64,000 bases of DNA, from positions 1 to 64,000 of the forward strand of contig JABABA010000020.1 in NCBI GenBank assembly GCA_014238415.1. The letters run 5' to 3'. Below, piece after piece: positions 34,631 through 43,697 of this stretch. Position numbers and translations under genes: made by a program. Under the pieces are notes generated by a model. That model saw only the letters and a program-made list of their open reading frames with translations, was not told where the DNA came from and ran no database searches. Each line of letters starts with the position of its first letter. Positions within the stretch are counted from its first letter, which is position 1. Source of the DNA: Planctomycetota bacterium. GTDB taxonomy: Bacteria > Planctomycetota > UBA1135 > GCA-002686595.

Positions 34631-35773
34631 CTAGGCTTCCTTGTCCCCGTGGGAAAGGGATGGCCCCGCTTCCATACCCAGCCCGGCGAGTTCTTCACGC
34701 GCAATTGCATAACCGGGCGCGATGCGCTCGTGCAAAATGCGCCGGCGCTCCCAGTAATCATGAAAGGCGGCGTTGATGCCGTTGACTGCCAGGCGCTCAA
34801 GCTCCGAGAGACTCAGGCCATATTCTTGGTGGGCCAAGAGGTATTCCTGGGTCATTGTGGTTCCGCTCATGAGACGGTTGTCTGTGTTGATGGTGACCCG
34901 GAAGCCCTCCCGTAGGAAATGGGGGAAGGGGTGGCTGGCCAGATCCGGTACGGCACCCGTGTGTACATTTGATGAGAGGCACATCTCCAGTGGCACCCGA
35001 TGGTCGAGCACAAAGCGCGCCAGTCGCCCTAGCCGAATGACCTTGCCCTCCCAGATCGCCATGTCCTCCATCAGCCTCGTGCCGTGGCCGATGCGGTGGG
35101 CACCGCAGTATTGAAGGGCCTGCCAGATGCTTTCAGGCCCAAAGCCTTCGCCTGCGTGGATGGTGATCGAGCCATTGGCACGTTTGATCGTGTGGAAGGC
35201 ATCCAAGTGGTCTTTGGGGGGATGGCCTGCTTCTTCGCCGGCCAGGTCAAAGCCCGCCACGCCACGGTCAAGCCATGAGGTTGTCAGGTCCGCCAGACGG
35301 CTGGATATCTCCGCGGATTCAGAACGCAGGGCACAGACGATGACCCGCGATTCGATGCGGAAGTCCGCCTTGCCGCGTTTGAGGCCACGCAGGACTGCTG
35401 CCAGCACCCCATCGAGGCCCAGGCCCTGTTGAGTGTGAAAGAGTGGGGCGAAGCGCACCTCGGAATAGACCACCCCATCCGCTGCCAGGTCTTCAGCGTA
35501 TTCGTAGGCCACCCGTTCGAGTGCCTCCGCATCCTGCAGAAGGGCGATGGTGTGGGTGAAGCCTTCAAGGTACAGAGCCAGGCTGCCTCGGTCCGCGCCC
35601 CTGCAGAACCAGGTGCCGAGTTCATCGGCGTCGGTTGTGGGCAGGCCGTCGTAGTTGCACTGGCTGGCGAGCTCGATCAGGGTAGCGGGGCGTACGCTCC
35701 CGTCCAGGTGATCATGGAGTGAGACCTTGGGCAGGCGGTGCAGCAAGTCGGGGTCGAGAGGTCCGGTGGGCAT
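34631..35773 (-). CDS. add: Adenosine deaminase family protein
   Basis: A zinc amidohydrolase of 380 residues that would deaminate adenosine to inosine in purine salvage. The metal HDHLDG motif (residues 20-25), HAGE, RIGHG, and the metal Asp in INTDNRLMSGT are in the expected order. The last is NTDNR instead of the common NTDDP, found in some ADA-like and adenine or methylthioadenosine deaminases, so the precise substrate could differ. The start is ATG 35773; the frame stays open far upstream antisense to gltX, but that region is not this gene. It is followed 11 bases later by the esterase gene. Confidence 0.88.
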   Translation of the reverse strand: MPTGPLDPDLLHRLPKVSLHDHLDGSVRPATLIELASQCNYDGLPTTDADELGTWFCRGADRGSLALYLEGFTHTIALLQDAEALERVAYEYAEDLAADGVVYSEVRFAPLFHTQQGLGLDGVLAAVLRGLKRGKADFRIESRVIVCALRSESAEISSRLADLTTSWLDRGVAGFDLAGEEAGHPPKDHLDAFHTIKRANGSITIHAGEGFGPESIWQALQYCGAHRIGHGTRLMEDMAIWEGKVIRLGRLARFVLDHRVPLEMCLSSNVHTGAVPDLASHPFPHFLREGFRVTINTDNRLMSGTTMTQEYLLAHQEYGLSLSELERLAVNGINAAFHDYWERRRILHERIAPGYAIAREELAGLGMEAGPSLSHGDKEA

Positions 35774-35917
35774 GGGTCGATGATACTTCTCTGTGGGGTG
35801 CCTGTCGTTGACCCCTGTGGGTAGAAACGGAGAGTCTTGGGCACTTGCCACCGGGCTGTGGCCACCATTCTCGCTATGCTCTTGATGGGCCTTCCTTCCG
35901 ATGAGCACTTCTTGAGC

Positions 35918-37378
35918 ATGCGCGTACGTATCGCACCCAGTCCAACCGGCTCCGTTCACCTTGGCCTCTGCCGTACGGCCCTCTTCAATTGGGCCTACGC
36001 GCGGCACGAGGGTGGGACTTTTGTTCTGCGTATTGAGGACACGGATATCGAACGCAATACGCCGGAGAGCCTCGCGGCGATCTTGGAGGGTTTGCGCTGG
36101 TTGGGATTGGATTGGGATGAGGGGCCTGAAGTGGGGGGCGAGCACGGGCCCTACTTTCAGACCCAGCGTTTGGAGAACTACTCCAAAGATGTTGAGGCCC
36201 TGCTTGCTGCGGGCCATCTCTATCGGGACTTTTCCACTCCTGAACAGCAAGAGGTCTGGCGGGCGGAGCAGGAGCAACGCAAGCAGCGCGTGGCTTATCG
36301 CGGCGCAGACCGGGACCTCAGCCCTGAGGCGAGCATGGAACGGGTCCAGGCGGGAGAGCCCTTTGCAGTGCGGTTCCGCATCCCGGAAGGGGAGACAAGA
36401 TTCACAGATCTGGTGCGCGGGGAGGTCACCCTGCCCCATGGGGAGGTGGACGACTGGGTGCTCGTGCGTCGGGGTGGCGGCATGCCTACCTATAACTTCA
36501 CGGTGGTCTCGGATGACATGGCCATGGGTATCACCTGCGTGTTGCGCGGGGAAGAGCATCTGGTCAACACGCCCAAGCAACTCCTGTTGTACGAGGCTCT
36601 TGGTTCGGAGCCTCCTGCCTTCGGACACCTGCCGCTGCTCCTGGGCAAGGACCGGCGCAAGCTGAGCAAGCGTACAGGGGATACGAGCCTTGGAGATTAC
36701 CGGGCCAAAGGCTATCCCCGGGGCGCGATTCTGAACTTCTTGGCCCTGCAGGGCTGGGCTCTGGATGGAGAGACCGAGGTTTTTTCCATGGAGACTTTTG
36801 TTGAGCACTTTGATCCCGCCCAGGTCTCAAAGGGTGGCGCAATTTTTGATCCGGACAAGTTCCTGTGGTTGGCGGGGGAGTATCTGCGTGCCGAGTCACC
36901 TAACGATCTGGCCGAGCATTGCCTGCCTTTTGTGCTTTCTGATGGCCTGGCCAGTCAGGACGAATTGCGTAGTCGATGGGATTGGTTTGTGCAGTTGATT
37001 GAAGCGGTGCAAGAACGCTTGAGCCTCTACTCGGACGCGCCCCGGTGGCTTGCGCCGTATTTTGTGAGCGCCGAGGATCTGGTCTATGAAGCCAAGGCGG
37101 AGAAGGGGGCGCGCAAGCACGAGGGCGCAGGGGATTTGCTCATGGCCTTTGCGGCGTGGCTTGAAGAGCGCCCCGCAAGTGAAGACCCAGCGCTCACTGG
37201 AGCCGCCGCCCGGCAGTGGTTGGAGGAGCGTGGGACCAAGATCGGAGCCCTCTTCCAGCCCCTGCGCTGCGCCCTCAGCGGTCAGCCCGGGGGACCCGAC
37301 TTGTTCCTGATAATCAGCCTGCTGGGGCGTCAGGAGGCTCTTTTGAGGATCGAGAGGATGGTTGGCGCGTTGGCCTAG
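35918..37378 (+). CDS. gltX: Glutamyl-tRNA synthetase
   Basis: Class I aminoacyl-tRNA synthetase of 486 residues that charges tRNA-Glu (or is the nondiscriminating form). The HIGH-type motif is PSPTGSVHLGLCRTALFN and the KMSKS-type loop is KLSKRTGD. LRIEDTDIERN and LVNTPKQLLLYEAL are further GluRS signatures. There are no four cysteines of the zinc-binding insert. The start is ATG 35918 (MRVRIAPSPTG); an upstream TATGCT box at 35875-35880 suits a short leader. The downstream anti-sigma-like gene is about 55 bases away. Confidence 0.95.
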   Translation: MRVRIAPSPTGSVHLGLCRTALFNWAYARHEGGTFVLRIEDTDIERNTPESLAAILEGLRWLGLDWDEGPEVGGEHGPYFQTQRLENYSKDVEALLAAGHLYRDFSTPEQQEVWRAEQEQRKQRVAYRGADRDLSPEASMERVQAGEPFAVRFRIPEGETRFTDLVRGEVTLPHGEVDDWVLVRRGGGMPTYNFTVVSDDMAMGITCVLRGEEHLVNTPKQLLLYEALGSEPPAFGHLPLLLGKDRRKLSKRTGDTSLGDYRAKGYPRGAILNFLALQGWALDGETEVFSMETFVEHFDPAQVSKGGAIFDPDKFLWLAGEYLRAESPNDLAEHCLPFVLSDGLASQDELRSRWDWFVQLIEAVQERLSLYSDAPRWLAPYFVSAEDLVYEAKAEKGARKHEGAGDLLMAFAAWLEERPASEDPALTGAAARQWLEERGTKIGALFQPLRCALSGQPGGPDLFLIISLLGRQEALLRIERMVGALA

Positions 37379-37434
37379 AAGTCAATGGGGTCCGTTCCTA
37401 AAGACGAGCCTTTTATTCGGCCGAAAGGGACAGG

Positions 37435-38199
37435 ATGGTCCCCCCCGATCCCCTCACCTGCGAACTCGCTCGCGCGCTTCAAGTCCAATTGCTGGACGGC
37501 GGGATTTCAGCTGAGGCGCGCCATCTGCTCTCCCAGCACAAGCGGGAGTGTGCCCAGTGCGCTCAAGAGTTGGAAATGGAACCCGCCGCAATGTTGAGGG
37601 GTCAACAGATCAACGCTCCAGAAGAGCGTTGGGCGATTCGTCATGCTTATGCCCGTGCGCGTTTTCGGTCCAGTAAGGTGGCTCCAAGTGGCAAGTGGAT
37701 TCTGGTTATTCTGCTGATGTCCGCCCTCCTTCTGTATGGAATTTCGATGAAGTGGTTCTTTGGGGAGTCTTCTCGGCTTGCTGAGGGCAGCGCCCAGTTG
37801 AGTTCGGTGTACGGGGAGGTTCATGTCTCAGGGGTCCTGATACCCGTGGGCGAAGCGCGGACGGTTCCTTTGGGTCAAGAGGTTGAGTTGGACAATGGCA
37901 GCAGCGCTCGGCTGGTTCGCGGCGAGGCGCAAATTGAATTGGCCGATGCAACGATGTTCCGCATGGAAGGCAACCAACCCCTGGCAGTGGACCTGGTGCA
38001 CGGCTGGACCCGTTGCTCTGGACCCTGCCGTGTACGTACGCCCCTCGGTCTGGTGCTCCTGGACAAGGGGGATGAGGTCTTGATCCATGTGACCGAGAGC
38101 ATGGTGACCCTCGAGGGCATGGGAGGCGAGACCGTGGCCAGCAGTGCGGCCCTCACCCAGACCATTTCCCGTGGGGAAGTGCTGCGCCTGGAGCGTTGA
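37435..38199 (+). CDS. Membrane anti-sigma-like protein with FecR domain
   Basis: A 254-residue inner-membrane protein. The N-terminal cytoplasmic part carries HKRECAQCAQE, the H-x3-C-x2-C core of a zinc-binding anti-sigma (ZAS) domain. One membrane helix (WILVILLMSALLLYGISM, about 83-100) follows. The exported C-terminus resembles a FecR domain (VYGEVHVSGVLIP, LGQEVELDNGSSARLV, VRTPLGLVLLDKGDEVLI). Such proteins normally sit next to an ECF sigma factor, but none is adjacent here, so its partner would be encoded elsewhere. The start is ATG 37435. Confidence 0.75.
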   Translation: MVPPDPLTCELARALQVQLLDGGISAEARHLLSQHKRECAQCAQELEMEPAAMLRGQQINAPEERWAIRHAYARARFRSSKVAPSGKWILVILLMSALLLYGISMKWFFGESSRLAEGSAQLSSVYGEVHVSGVLIPVGEARTVPLGQEVELDNGSSARLVRGEAQIELADATMFRMEGNQPLAVDLVHGWTRCSGPCRVRTPLGLVLLDKGDEVLIHVTESMVTLEGMGGETVASSAALTQTISRGEVLRLER

Positions 38200-38298
38200 G
38201 ATCCACGCATTTGGGTTCGTGGGCCCGGATCCGTGTACGCGGCGCCCAAGTCCTATGATTGGGCCGCAGGGGTCGGGTGGGACTCCGCATGAGTTTCC

Positions 38299-39147
38299 AT
38301 GGCTTCTTCTCTCCGTCAGACTCCCCGGCGCTACTCCGATCTGCGCTTGTTCGCCTTTGGTCTTGCAGAGCGGCTTGCACAGGCTCTTGGAGGGCGTAGT
38401 TTTTATTCTCGGCGGTTTCTCAGCCCGCCCCTTGTACGCCGTGAGCTGATCACCCGCGTGGGCCTCCCTGAGACCCTTGACGGCCTGCGAATCGCACTCC
38501 TCTCGGATCTGCACGCGGGGCCGTTCCTTGATTCCGCTTCCATGACCGGGGTGATTGACACCACACTCGCCGCGCGGCCGGATCTGGTGGTGTTTTGCGG
38601 GGACTTCATCGCCCATCGGGTCGAAGCCGGTGTCCGCTTGGCTGAGGTCATGGCTCCCCTGGCCCAGGTGCCTCTGGGGGCCCTGGCGGTGTTCGGCAAC
38701 CACGACTACCGGGGTCGGCGTGAGGGCGAGATCGAGGAGAGTTTTGCCCGCACTGGTTGGAGTTTTCTGCGCAACAGGGGCCAGCGTCTGGGGGAGCTGC
38801 CCCTGGTGGTGACAGGCATCGAGGATCCTGAAGAGGGTAGGTTGCTGGACATCGAGGCCGCGCGGGAGGCCCTGGAGCCCGCTGATCTGGAGGTCTGCCT
38901 GTGCCACAATCCAAGCACGGGGCCATCCCTGGCGCGTGAAGGTTGCCTTGCGGTCTTGAGTGGTCATTCCCATGGCCGTCAGATTGACCTGCCATTCTTG
39001 CGGGGTCTAGGCCCTGCGCACCCCGGGCTGCGGGTGGAACTGGGGTCGACGACCTTGATCACAAGTCGCGGCTTGGGGGTGGTGGGCTTGCCCCTGCGCG
39101 TGGGGGCTCCGGCGGAAGTGGTGTTGATTGAGTTGAGTGCTGGTTGA
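38299..39147 (+). CDS. Metallophosphoesterase (YaeI/YkuE-like)
   Basis: A calcineurin-type phosphoesterase of 282 residues. Metal ligands appear in order: LLSDLHAG (DxH), FCGDFIAHR (GD), FGNHDYRG (GNHD), LCHNP and LSGHSHGRQIDLP (GHxH). Members hydrolyse lipid A precursors, membrane phosphates or UDP-diacylglucosamine, or have unknown substrates. The N-terminal 40 residues are basic and amphipathic, which could bind it to the membrane as in YaeI/YkuE. There is only a 3-base gap to the following gene. Confidence 0.88.
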   Translation: MASSLRQTPRRYSDLRLFAFGLAERLAQALGGRSFYSRRFLSPPLVRRELITRVGLPETLDGLRIALLSDLHAGPFLDSASMTGVIDTTLAARPDLVVFCGDFIAHRVEAGVRLAEVMAPLAQVPLGALAVFGNHDYRGRREGEIEESFARTGWSFLRNRGQRLGELPLVVTGIEDPEEGRLLDIEAAREALEPADLEVCLCHNPSTGPSLAREGCLAVLSGHSHGRQIDLPFLRGLGPAHPGLRVELGSTTLITSRGLGVVGLPLRVGAPAEVVLIELSAG

Positions 39148-39150
39148 TTC

Positions 39151-40116
39151 TTGGTGCGCCCATTCTCTTGGGCTGCTCAATGGTTTCTGCACCATTCAAG
39201 TTCTCCGCCTCCCCCCCCTCTTGCTTCTAGACTTCGCAGCGTGAGTGGTGCCCTAACAACGAGGGGTGGTGTTCTCTTTGTCGGTTCTCATGCGCGCACC
39301 GCGCGGCTTCGAACCCATGACTTGGATGGACATCGTCTAGGTGGCGGCTTCGCGTTCCGGGATCAGGAGCGGGAGCGTTCCAGTATCGAAGGTGTTGCGG
39401 TGGACACGGATCGGCGTCTTTGGGTTGCAGATGGGGAAGGTCAGTGCCTGCGCACGTTCTCTCTGTTTGGCCGAGAACTCGCTTCTGTGCCCGCTGGGCG
39501 TGACGATCGGGCCGGACAGTTGGGCCGTCCCTCCGGTGTGGATGTTTGGGGCGTGGACGATGAGTTGTTGGTGGGTGTGACCAGTGGTGGCCGTCGGCGC
39601 CACGCGGCGCAGCTGCTTTCACCCGCCACCGGACGCATGATTTCCCTGCGGTCCCTGGGGGATCCCGAGGGGTTCTTCCTCGATGCTCGTGGGATTGTGC
39701 TGCAGGAGGACGAGGCCTGGGTCTTGGAGGCCCAGACCCCGCGCCTGCAGATTTTCAAGGAGGGCGCATTCCACTACGCTCTGCCTCTGCCCGAGATTCA
39801 AGGGGCTCGGCCCATGGCCTTCGCTCTGGCTCCGGGTGGCCGCCCCGTGGTGGCCTGGGGTGGTGACCGGGGAGCGGTCTTGCTGCTCGGCCCCGATGGC
39901 AGGGTGAACGGCTGTCTGGCGGCGACAGGAGAAGAGGTCGGCGGCGTGGACCACCCCACTGGAATCCTGTGTGTACCCGGTGTTGATGATCGTCACACCC
40001 GGGTGGTGCTGCTCGATCACGACGGCAGCCGCGTGCAGGTGTTCAATTTGGAAGGCAGTTGCTATGGAGCCTTTGTGGGTGGCAGTTTGGGCGGCGGCGA
40101 AGTGGGCAGTGGCTGA
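39151..40116 (+). CDS. NHL-repeat-like beta-propeller protein
   Basis: A 321-residue protein of NHL/SMP-30-like repeats: GVAVDTDRRLWVADGEGQCLR, GRPSGVDVWGVDDELLVGV, ARGIVLQEDEAWVLEAQTPRLQ, HPTGILCVPGV and DHDGSRVQVFNLEG. It would form a six-bladed propeller that binds proteins or small molecules. The start is either GTG 39151, just after the phosphoesterase gene, or GTG 39241 (VSGALTTRGG), which follows a TAGACT box at 39230. The N-terminal Pro run in the longer form is unlike a signal peptide, so the shorter start is plausible. Confidence 0.65.
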   Translation: MVRPFSWAAQWFLHHSSSPPPPPLASRLRSVSGALTTRGGVLFVGSHARTARLRTHDLDGHRLGGGFAFRDQERERSSIEGVAVDTDRRLWVADGEGQCLRTFSLFGRELASVPAGRDDRAGQLGRPSGVDVWGVDDELLVGVTSGGRRRHAAQLLSPATGRMISLRSLGDPEGFFLDARGIVLQEDEAWVLEAQTPRLQIFKEGAFHYALPLPEIQGARPMAFALAPGGRPVVAWGGDRGAVLLLGPDGRVNGCLAATGEEVGGVDHPTGILCVPGVDDRHTRVVLLDHDGSRVQVFNLEGSCYGAFVGGSLGGGEVGSG

Positions 40117-40179
40117 GGGGCTGCAGACAGAGCTGCTGCGGACTTGGCTCGAATCCCCCGCCACGTGATTGCTTGTCGC

Positions 40180-40185
40180 TAGGAT
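40180..40185 (+). promoter_or_regulatory. -10-like box TAGGAT
   Basis: TAGGAT ends 6 bases before ATG 40192 and there is no ribosome binding site. No proper -35 is seen at 17 bp. Confidence 0.4.
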
Positions 40186-40191
40186 AGGGGC

Positions 40192-42594
40192 ATGTTCCGC
40201 TTGACCTATGTTCCCGGCCTCTTGCTGCTCGTTCTACTGGGCACGGTTGGGTTCATGTTTTGGTCGTCTGGGGGGAGCCCCGGCCTCGTGCCCGCGCCCC
40301 TTGCGCCGGGCGTGGAAGCGGATGGGGATGAGTCCAGGCTCGTGGGCAGGCGTTCGATTTCCCAAGACCAGACTATCTCTGATGAAGGCGAAGCGACCGG
40401 TTCATCTCCGTCCCGCAGCACCGAAGGAGAGTATTGGCGCTGGATCAGGGGCGAAGTGCGTTCCAAGTTGACCCAGATACCTATCGAAGGAGGTCTTGTT
40501 CAGATCAGCGATGGTAGCCGACAGGGTGAAGCGGTCAGTGACGCCGAGGGATCCTTCGAGATCGAATGGTTGGGCGCCGACCATTTTACCATGAGCTTGT
40601 CTGCTCCTGGCTTCGAGGAGCGCAAGCATCCCGGGATGAATTGGGAAGAGGAGCCCCTGGAATTGGAGATGAATCCTCTGGGGGCGGTGTTCGGTACCTT
40701 TGAGCGGCCCGCGGGGCTCATGCAGGAGCCGTTCGGCGAGGTCCAGTTCTTTCGCGGCGCCCTTTCCAGTGCTTCCCGCAAGCCTGCACATGTGTTCTCC
40801 CTGACCGCGGAACCTCATTTCAAGGTTCAATTGTCCGCTGGAACCTGGAGCCTGGCTCTGCATCGCAATGACCAGAGCAGTTCCTTTGAGACGTCCTTTG
40901 AGGTGCGCATGGGAGAGGAAACTACGCTGCATCTACCTCTCTCGCCGAGTCTGATCTACCGGGGCAAGGTGGTCTTCAAGCACGGCAACGATGGAGTGCC
41001 TGGAGTGGCTCTGGATCTGCGCCAGGAAGTTGCCGGGGTTTCGAGGGCCGTGCGCAGATCCTTGCAGCTGAGTTGCGTGAGCGGAGAGGATGGCCGCTTC
41101 GCCTTTGAAGGCTTGAGTCCAGGGAATGTACTCATTTCCTTGCGCACCCCCTGGGGACAGCCCCTCAATTGGCGTCACCTTCTGACCGCCCAGAACAATG
41201 GACGGGAAGAGCGCGTGGTGGTGGCACCGCCGGGCAGCATCGCCGGGCAGGTGCGCAGGCATGATGGGAGCCCCGTGCCCCATGAAGTGGTGCAACTCGC
41301 TTTCCGGGGCAACATCAAAGGTGATGGTCGGAAAGGCACGGGGAATGCAGAGGATCCAGACCTGGCTCAAGAAACCAAAACCGATGAATCGGGGCGTTTT
41401 GTCTTTGAGCAGGTCGCTGCCAACCGTCCGGTCAGCCTGCAGGTGCAGCCCTCTCCCAACCTTCTGGCCGAGACCGTGGTGCAGGTACCTGAGGGTGAGT
41501 CTCTTACAGGTGTTCAGATCACCCTGCCAGAGGAGGATTCTTTTGGCGTGCTCGTGCGGGATCCCCAAGGAGAGTCTTTGGAGGGGGTGCGCGTGGCTCT
41601 GAGGTACAGCGGACCATTCGGAACTGCGCCGCGTTTCTTTCGTCCAACTGCAACCACCGATGGAGAAGGAGTCGTAGAGTTCGCTTCGACTTCGAGTCTT
41701 TGGGATTCTGCTCACCTTGTCTGTGAGGGCTGGAAGGATGGAATGGTGGTGCTGGTGCCTGGGGGCGTGGCGGAAGCAACCTTGGAGCCAGCCGGAATCG
41801 TGCGTGGATTCGTGCGTGATCTGGATGGATGGGAAGTGCCACGCCTGCTGGTCAGCGCGGTCGAGGCTGACTTGGAACAGTTCAATCGAAGCAGGCGTTA
41901 CCGGGTCTATTCCGGTGATGACGGCGCCTTCGAGTTCAATGACTTTCAGGGTGGGGAGGTGACACTGCATGCCTCCAGCGAGGGCTGGGAGCCATTCGAG
42001 CCAGTGACCGTCCTGGTGCAACCCGGCCAACCGGTGGATGTCGTTCTGACAGTGCAGCGCAAGGTGAGCATGGATCCTGGCAGTCTGCGCGTGGAGGGGG
42101 TCAGGAGAGGAAGTGGCGACCCCGTTCCTGGGCTTTCCATGACGGGCCTGGGCAACTGCACTGTGGCCTTGGTGGGGCCGGAGCTGTGGATCACAGGTGT
42201 TCGTCCAGGTCGTTACATCCCAGTCCTGAGGGCACCGGGTTTCGAGCAACTGCGCTTGAATCCAGTCGATGTGCTCAGTGGTGATTCGATCAACCTGGGA
42301 CGCATTGAATTGCGCCGGGCGGTTCAGGTGGAGGTCAGGGTGCGAGACGCAGCGGGCAAGCTCGTGCCCCGTGCCCGGGTGATGTTCAGCGAGCTTGTCA
42401 AGGAACAAGACGGAGAGGCAATTTTGGCCCGTTGGAAGACTCGTACCGATGCTCATGGCCGCGCCACATTCAAGCGCCTTCCATGGGAGCGTCTACGCTT
42501 GACCGTGTCCCATCGTTCCTCCAAGAAGTACAGTGATGTGGTGCGTATCAAGGATGCGAAGGGGCCCATCGAGGTGCGGCTCAAGTCACGCTAG
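40192..42594 (+). CDS. Exported carboxypeptidase-regulatory-like (Ig-like) repeat protein
   Basis: An 800-residue protein with one N-terminal membrane anchor (MFRLTYVPGLLLLVLLGTVG) and a long exported part made of repeated beta-sandwich domains. Typical CarboxypepD_reg-like phrases recur: SDAEGSFEIEWLGADHF, SGEDGRFAFEGLSPGNVLIS, TDESGRFVFEQVAANRPV, SGDDGAFEFNDFQGGEV, TDAHGRATFKRLPWE. At least five such domains are present. These are non-catalytic scaffolds found in surface proteins and TonB-dependent systems. It is probably a cell-envelope structural or adhesive protein. Confidence 0.78.
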   Translation: MFRLTYVPGLLLLVLLGTVGFMFWSSGGSPGLVPAPLAPGVEADGDESRLVGRRSISQDQTISDEGEATGSSPSRSTEGEYWRWIRGEVRSKLTQIPIEGGLVQISDGSRQGEAVSDAEGSFEIEWLGADHFTMSLSAPGFEERKHPGMNWEEEPLELEMNPLGAVFGTFERPAGLMQEPFGEVQFFRGALSSASRKPAHVFSLTAEPHFKVQLSAGTWSLALHRNDQSSSFETSFEVRMGEETTLHLPLSPSLIYRGKVVFKHGNDGVPGVALDLRQEVAGVSRAVRRSLQLSCVSGEDGRFAFEGLSPGNVLISLRTPWGQPLNWRHLLTAQNNGREERVVVAPPGSIAGQVRRHDGSPVPHEVVQLAFRGNIKGDGRKGTGNAEDPDLAQETKTDESGRFVFEQVAANRPVSLQVQPSPNLLAETVVQVPEGESLTGVQITLPEEDSFGVLVRDPQGESLEGVRVALRYSGPFGTAPRFFRPTATTDGEGVVEFASTSSLWDSAHLVCEGWKDGMVVLVPGGVAEATLEPAGIVRGFVRDLDGWEVPRLLVSAVEADLEQFNRSRRYRVYSGDDGAFEFNDFQGGEVTLHASSEGWEPFEPVTVLVQPGQPVDVVLTVQRKVSMDPGSLRVEGVRRGSGDPVPGLSMTGLGNCTVALVGPELWITGVRPGRYIPVLRAPGFEQLRLNPVDVLSGDSINLGRIELRRAVQVEVRVRDAAGKLVPRARVMFSELVKEQDGEAILARWKTRTDAHGRATFKRLPWERLRLTVSHRSSKKYSDVVRIKDAKGPIEVRLKSR

Positions 42595-42639
42595 CTTTGA
42601 CAGTGCGAGTTCTCTTGCAGAGTCCGACTCGGGTTTGGC

Positions 42640-42645
42640 TAGCAT
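42640..42645 (+). promoter_or_regulatory. -10-like box TAGCAT before ppx/gppA gene
   Basis: TTGCAG (42615-42620), a 19-base spacer, then TAGCAT. The ATG at 42653 lies 7 bases beyond, while the earlier ATG at 42644 overlaps the box, which favours 42653. Confidence 0.4.
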
Positions 42646-42652
42646 GGAGCGC

Positions 42653-43564
42653 ATGACCTCCCAGCAATCCAAACCAGGCGCGGTGATCGATGTGGGCACC
42701 AACAGTGTCTTGCTGGTGGTGGGCCGATTGGATGGGGAGGGCCAGCTGGAGTTCTTGCGCCAGGAGATCCGCATCCCGCGTCTGGGCCAGGGCCTGCAGG
42801 CCACGGGTTTGATTTCCGAGGGCGCTCTGGAGCGTGGCATCAAGAGTTTGGAACAGCTGCTGGTCATCGCTGCTGAGTACGGCCTGATCCCTGCAGAGGT
42901 GCAGGTGGTGGCCACAGCTGCTTTGCGCCTGGCCAGCAACGGGGAGCAGGTTGCTGTTCGCTTGGAGCAGGCCACGGGTTGCTCCCTCCAGGTTCTGCAG
43001 GGCAATGAGGAAGCGCGCTTGAGTCATCGGGCAGTGGCCATGGGCAACCCCAATGCGGTCGCTGTGGATGTGGGTGGCGGCAGCACGGAGGTGGTCTGGG
43101 ATGGGGGAGAAAAGCGGCGGTCGATTGATCTGGGAGCCTTGACGCTGAGCGAGTCATTCGATGGGGCCATTGTTTCGGCGCGCGACTCCCTTGCTGCGGC
43201 CAGGGCCTGTGCGCGAGAGCAGCTCAGCGACCTGCCGTCTGGCCTTGCGGGAGATCATCCAGTGGCCCTGATCGGGGGCAGCGCCGTGAATCTGGCCTGC
43301 CTGGTCAAGGGCCTTGAACAATTTGATCACACCCAGGCTGATCGGGTCTGGGTGACCACTGAACAGATCCTGTCCCTGGCCGAAGACCTCTGGCTCGAAG
43401 ACGTGGACCAACGCCGAGCGCGACCGATTGAGTCCGAGCGCGTCTCCATTCTGCCTGCGGGGCTGCTTTGTCTGGGCCTTGCCCTGGAGAGCCTTGGAGC
43501 AGAGGGTGGATGGACCCGGACCGTTGGCCTCGCCCATGGACTCTTGGGGCAGCTTCTCGCTTAG
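42653..43564 (+). CDS. Ppx/GppA family phosphatase
   Basis: A 303-residue exopolyphosphatase or guanosine-pentaphosphatase of the ASKHA fold. The phosphate 1 motif is AVIDVGTNSVLLVV, the catalytic region is VLQGNEEARLSHRAV (Glu), and the second phosphate loop is AVDVGGGSTEVV. C-terminal GGSAVNLACL and SERVSILPAGLLCLG are also family features. It is the short, single-module form without the C-terminal HD domain. The start is chosen at ATG 42653 (MTSQQSKPG). It cannot be assigned to Ppx or GppA from sequence alone. Confidence 0.88.
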   Translation: MTSQQSKPGAVIDVGTNSVLLVVGRLDGEGQLEFLRQEIRIPRLGQGLQATGLISEGALERGIKSLEQLLVIAAEYGLIPAEVQVVATAALRLASNGEQVAVRLEQATGCSLQVLQGNEEARLSHRAVAMGNPNAVAVDVGGGSTEVVWDGGEKRRSIDLGALTLSESFDGAIVSARDSLAAARACAREQLSDLPSGLAGDHPVALIGGSAVNLACLVKGLEQFDHTQADRVWVTTEQILSLAEDLWLEDVDQRRARPIESERVSILPAGLLCLGLALESLGAEGGWTRTVGLAHGLLGQLLA

Positions 43565-43685
43565 TGGAAGTGTCGATCAGGCTCTGCGTTCATGCTCCGG
43601 ACCTCAATGGACAGCGCTCGATTTGCTTCGGTCCTGTCCGCGAGCGTGACATTCCTTCGGTGTCTTGTAATGAAGTCGGAGATGC

Positions 43686-43691
43686 TAGGAT
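43686..43691 (+). promoter_or_regulatory. -10-like box TAGGAT
   Basis: TAGGAT ends 6 bases before GTG 43698. A possible -35 TTGTAA lies 15 bases upstream, shorter than optimal. No ribosome binding site. Confidence 0.4.
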
Positions 43692-43697
43692 ACAGGC

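Noticed and set aside
34631-36808. Single 725-codon minus-strand ORF
   Set aside because: Only 34631-35773 encodes adenosine deaminase; the rest runs antisense to gltX with no motif and is a shadow of its codon bias.
40933-42456. 507-codon minus-strand ORF opposite the carboxypeptidase-regulatory-like protein
   Set aside because: No recognisable motif; the plus-strand frame shows repeated domain signatures.
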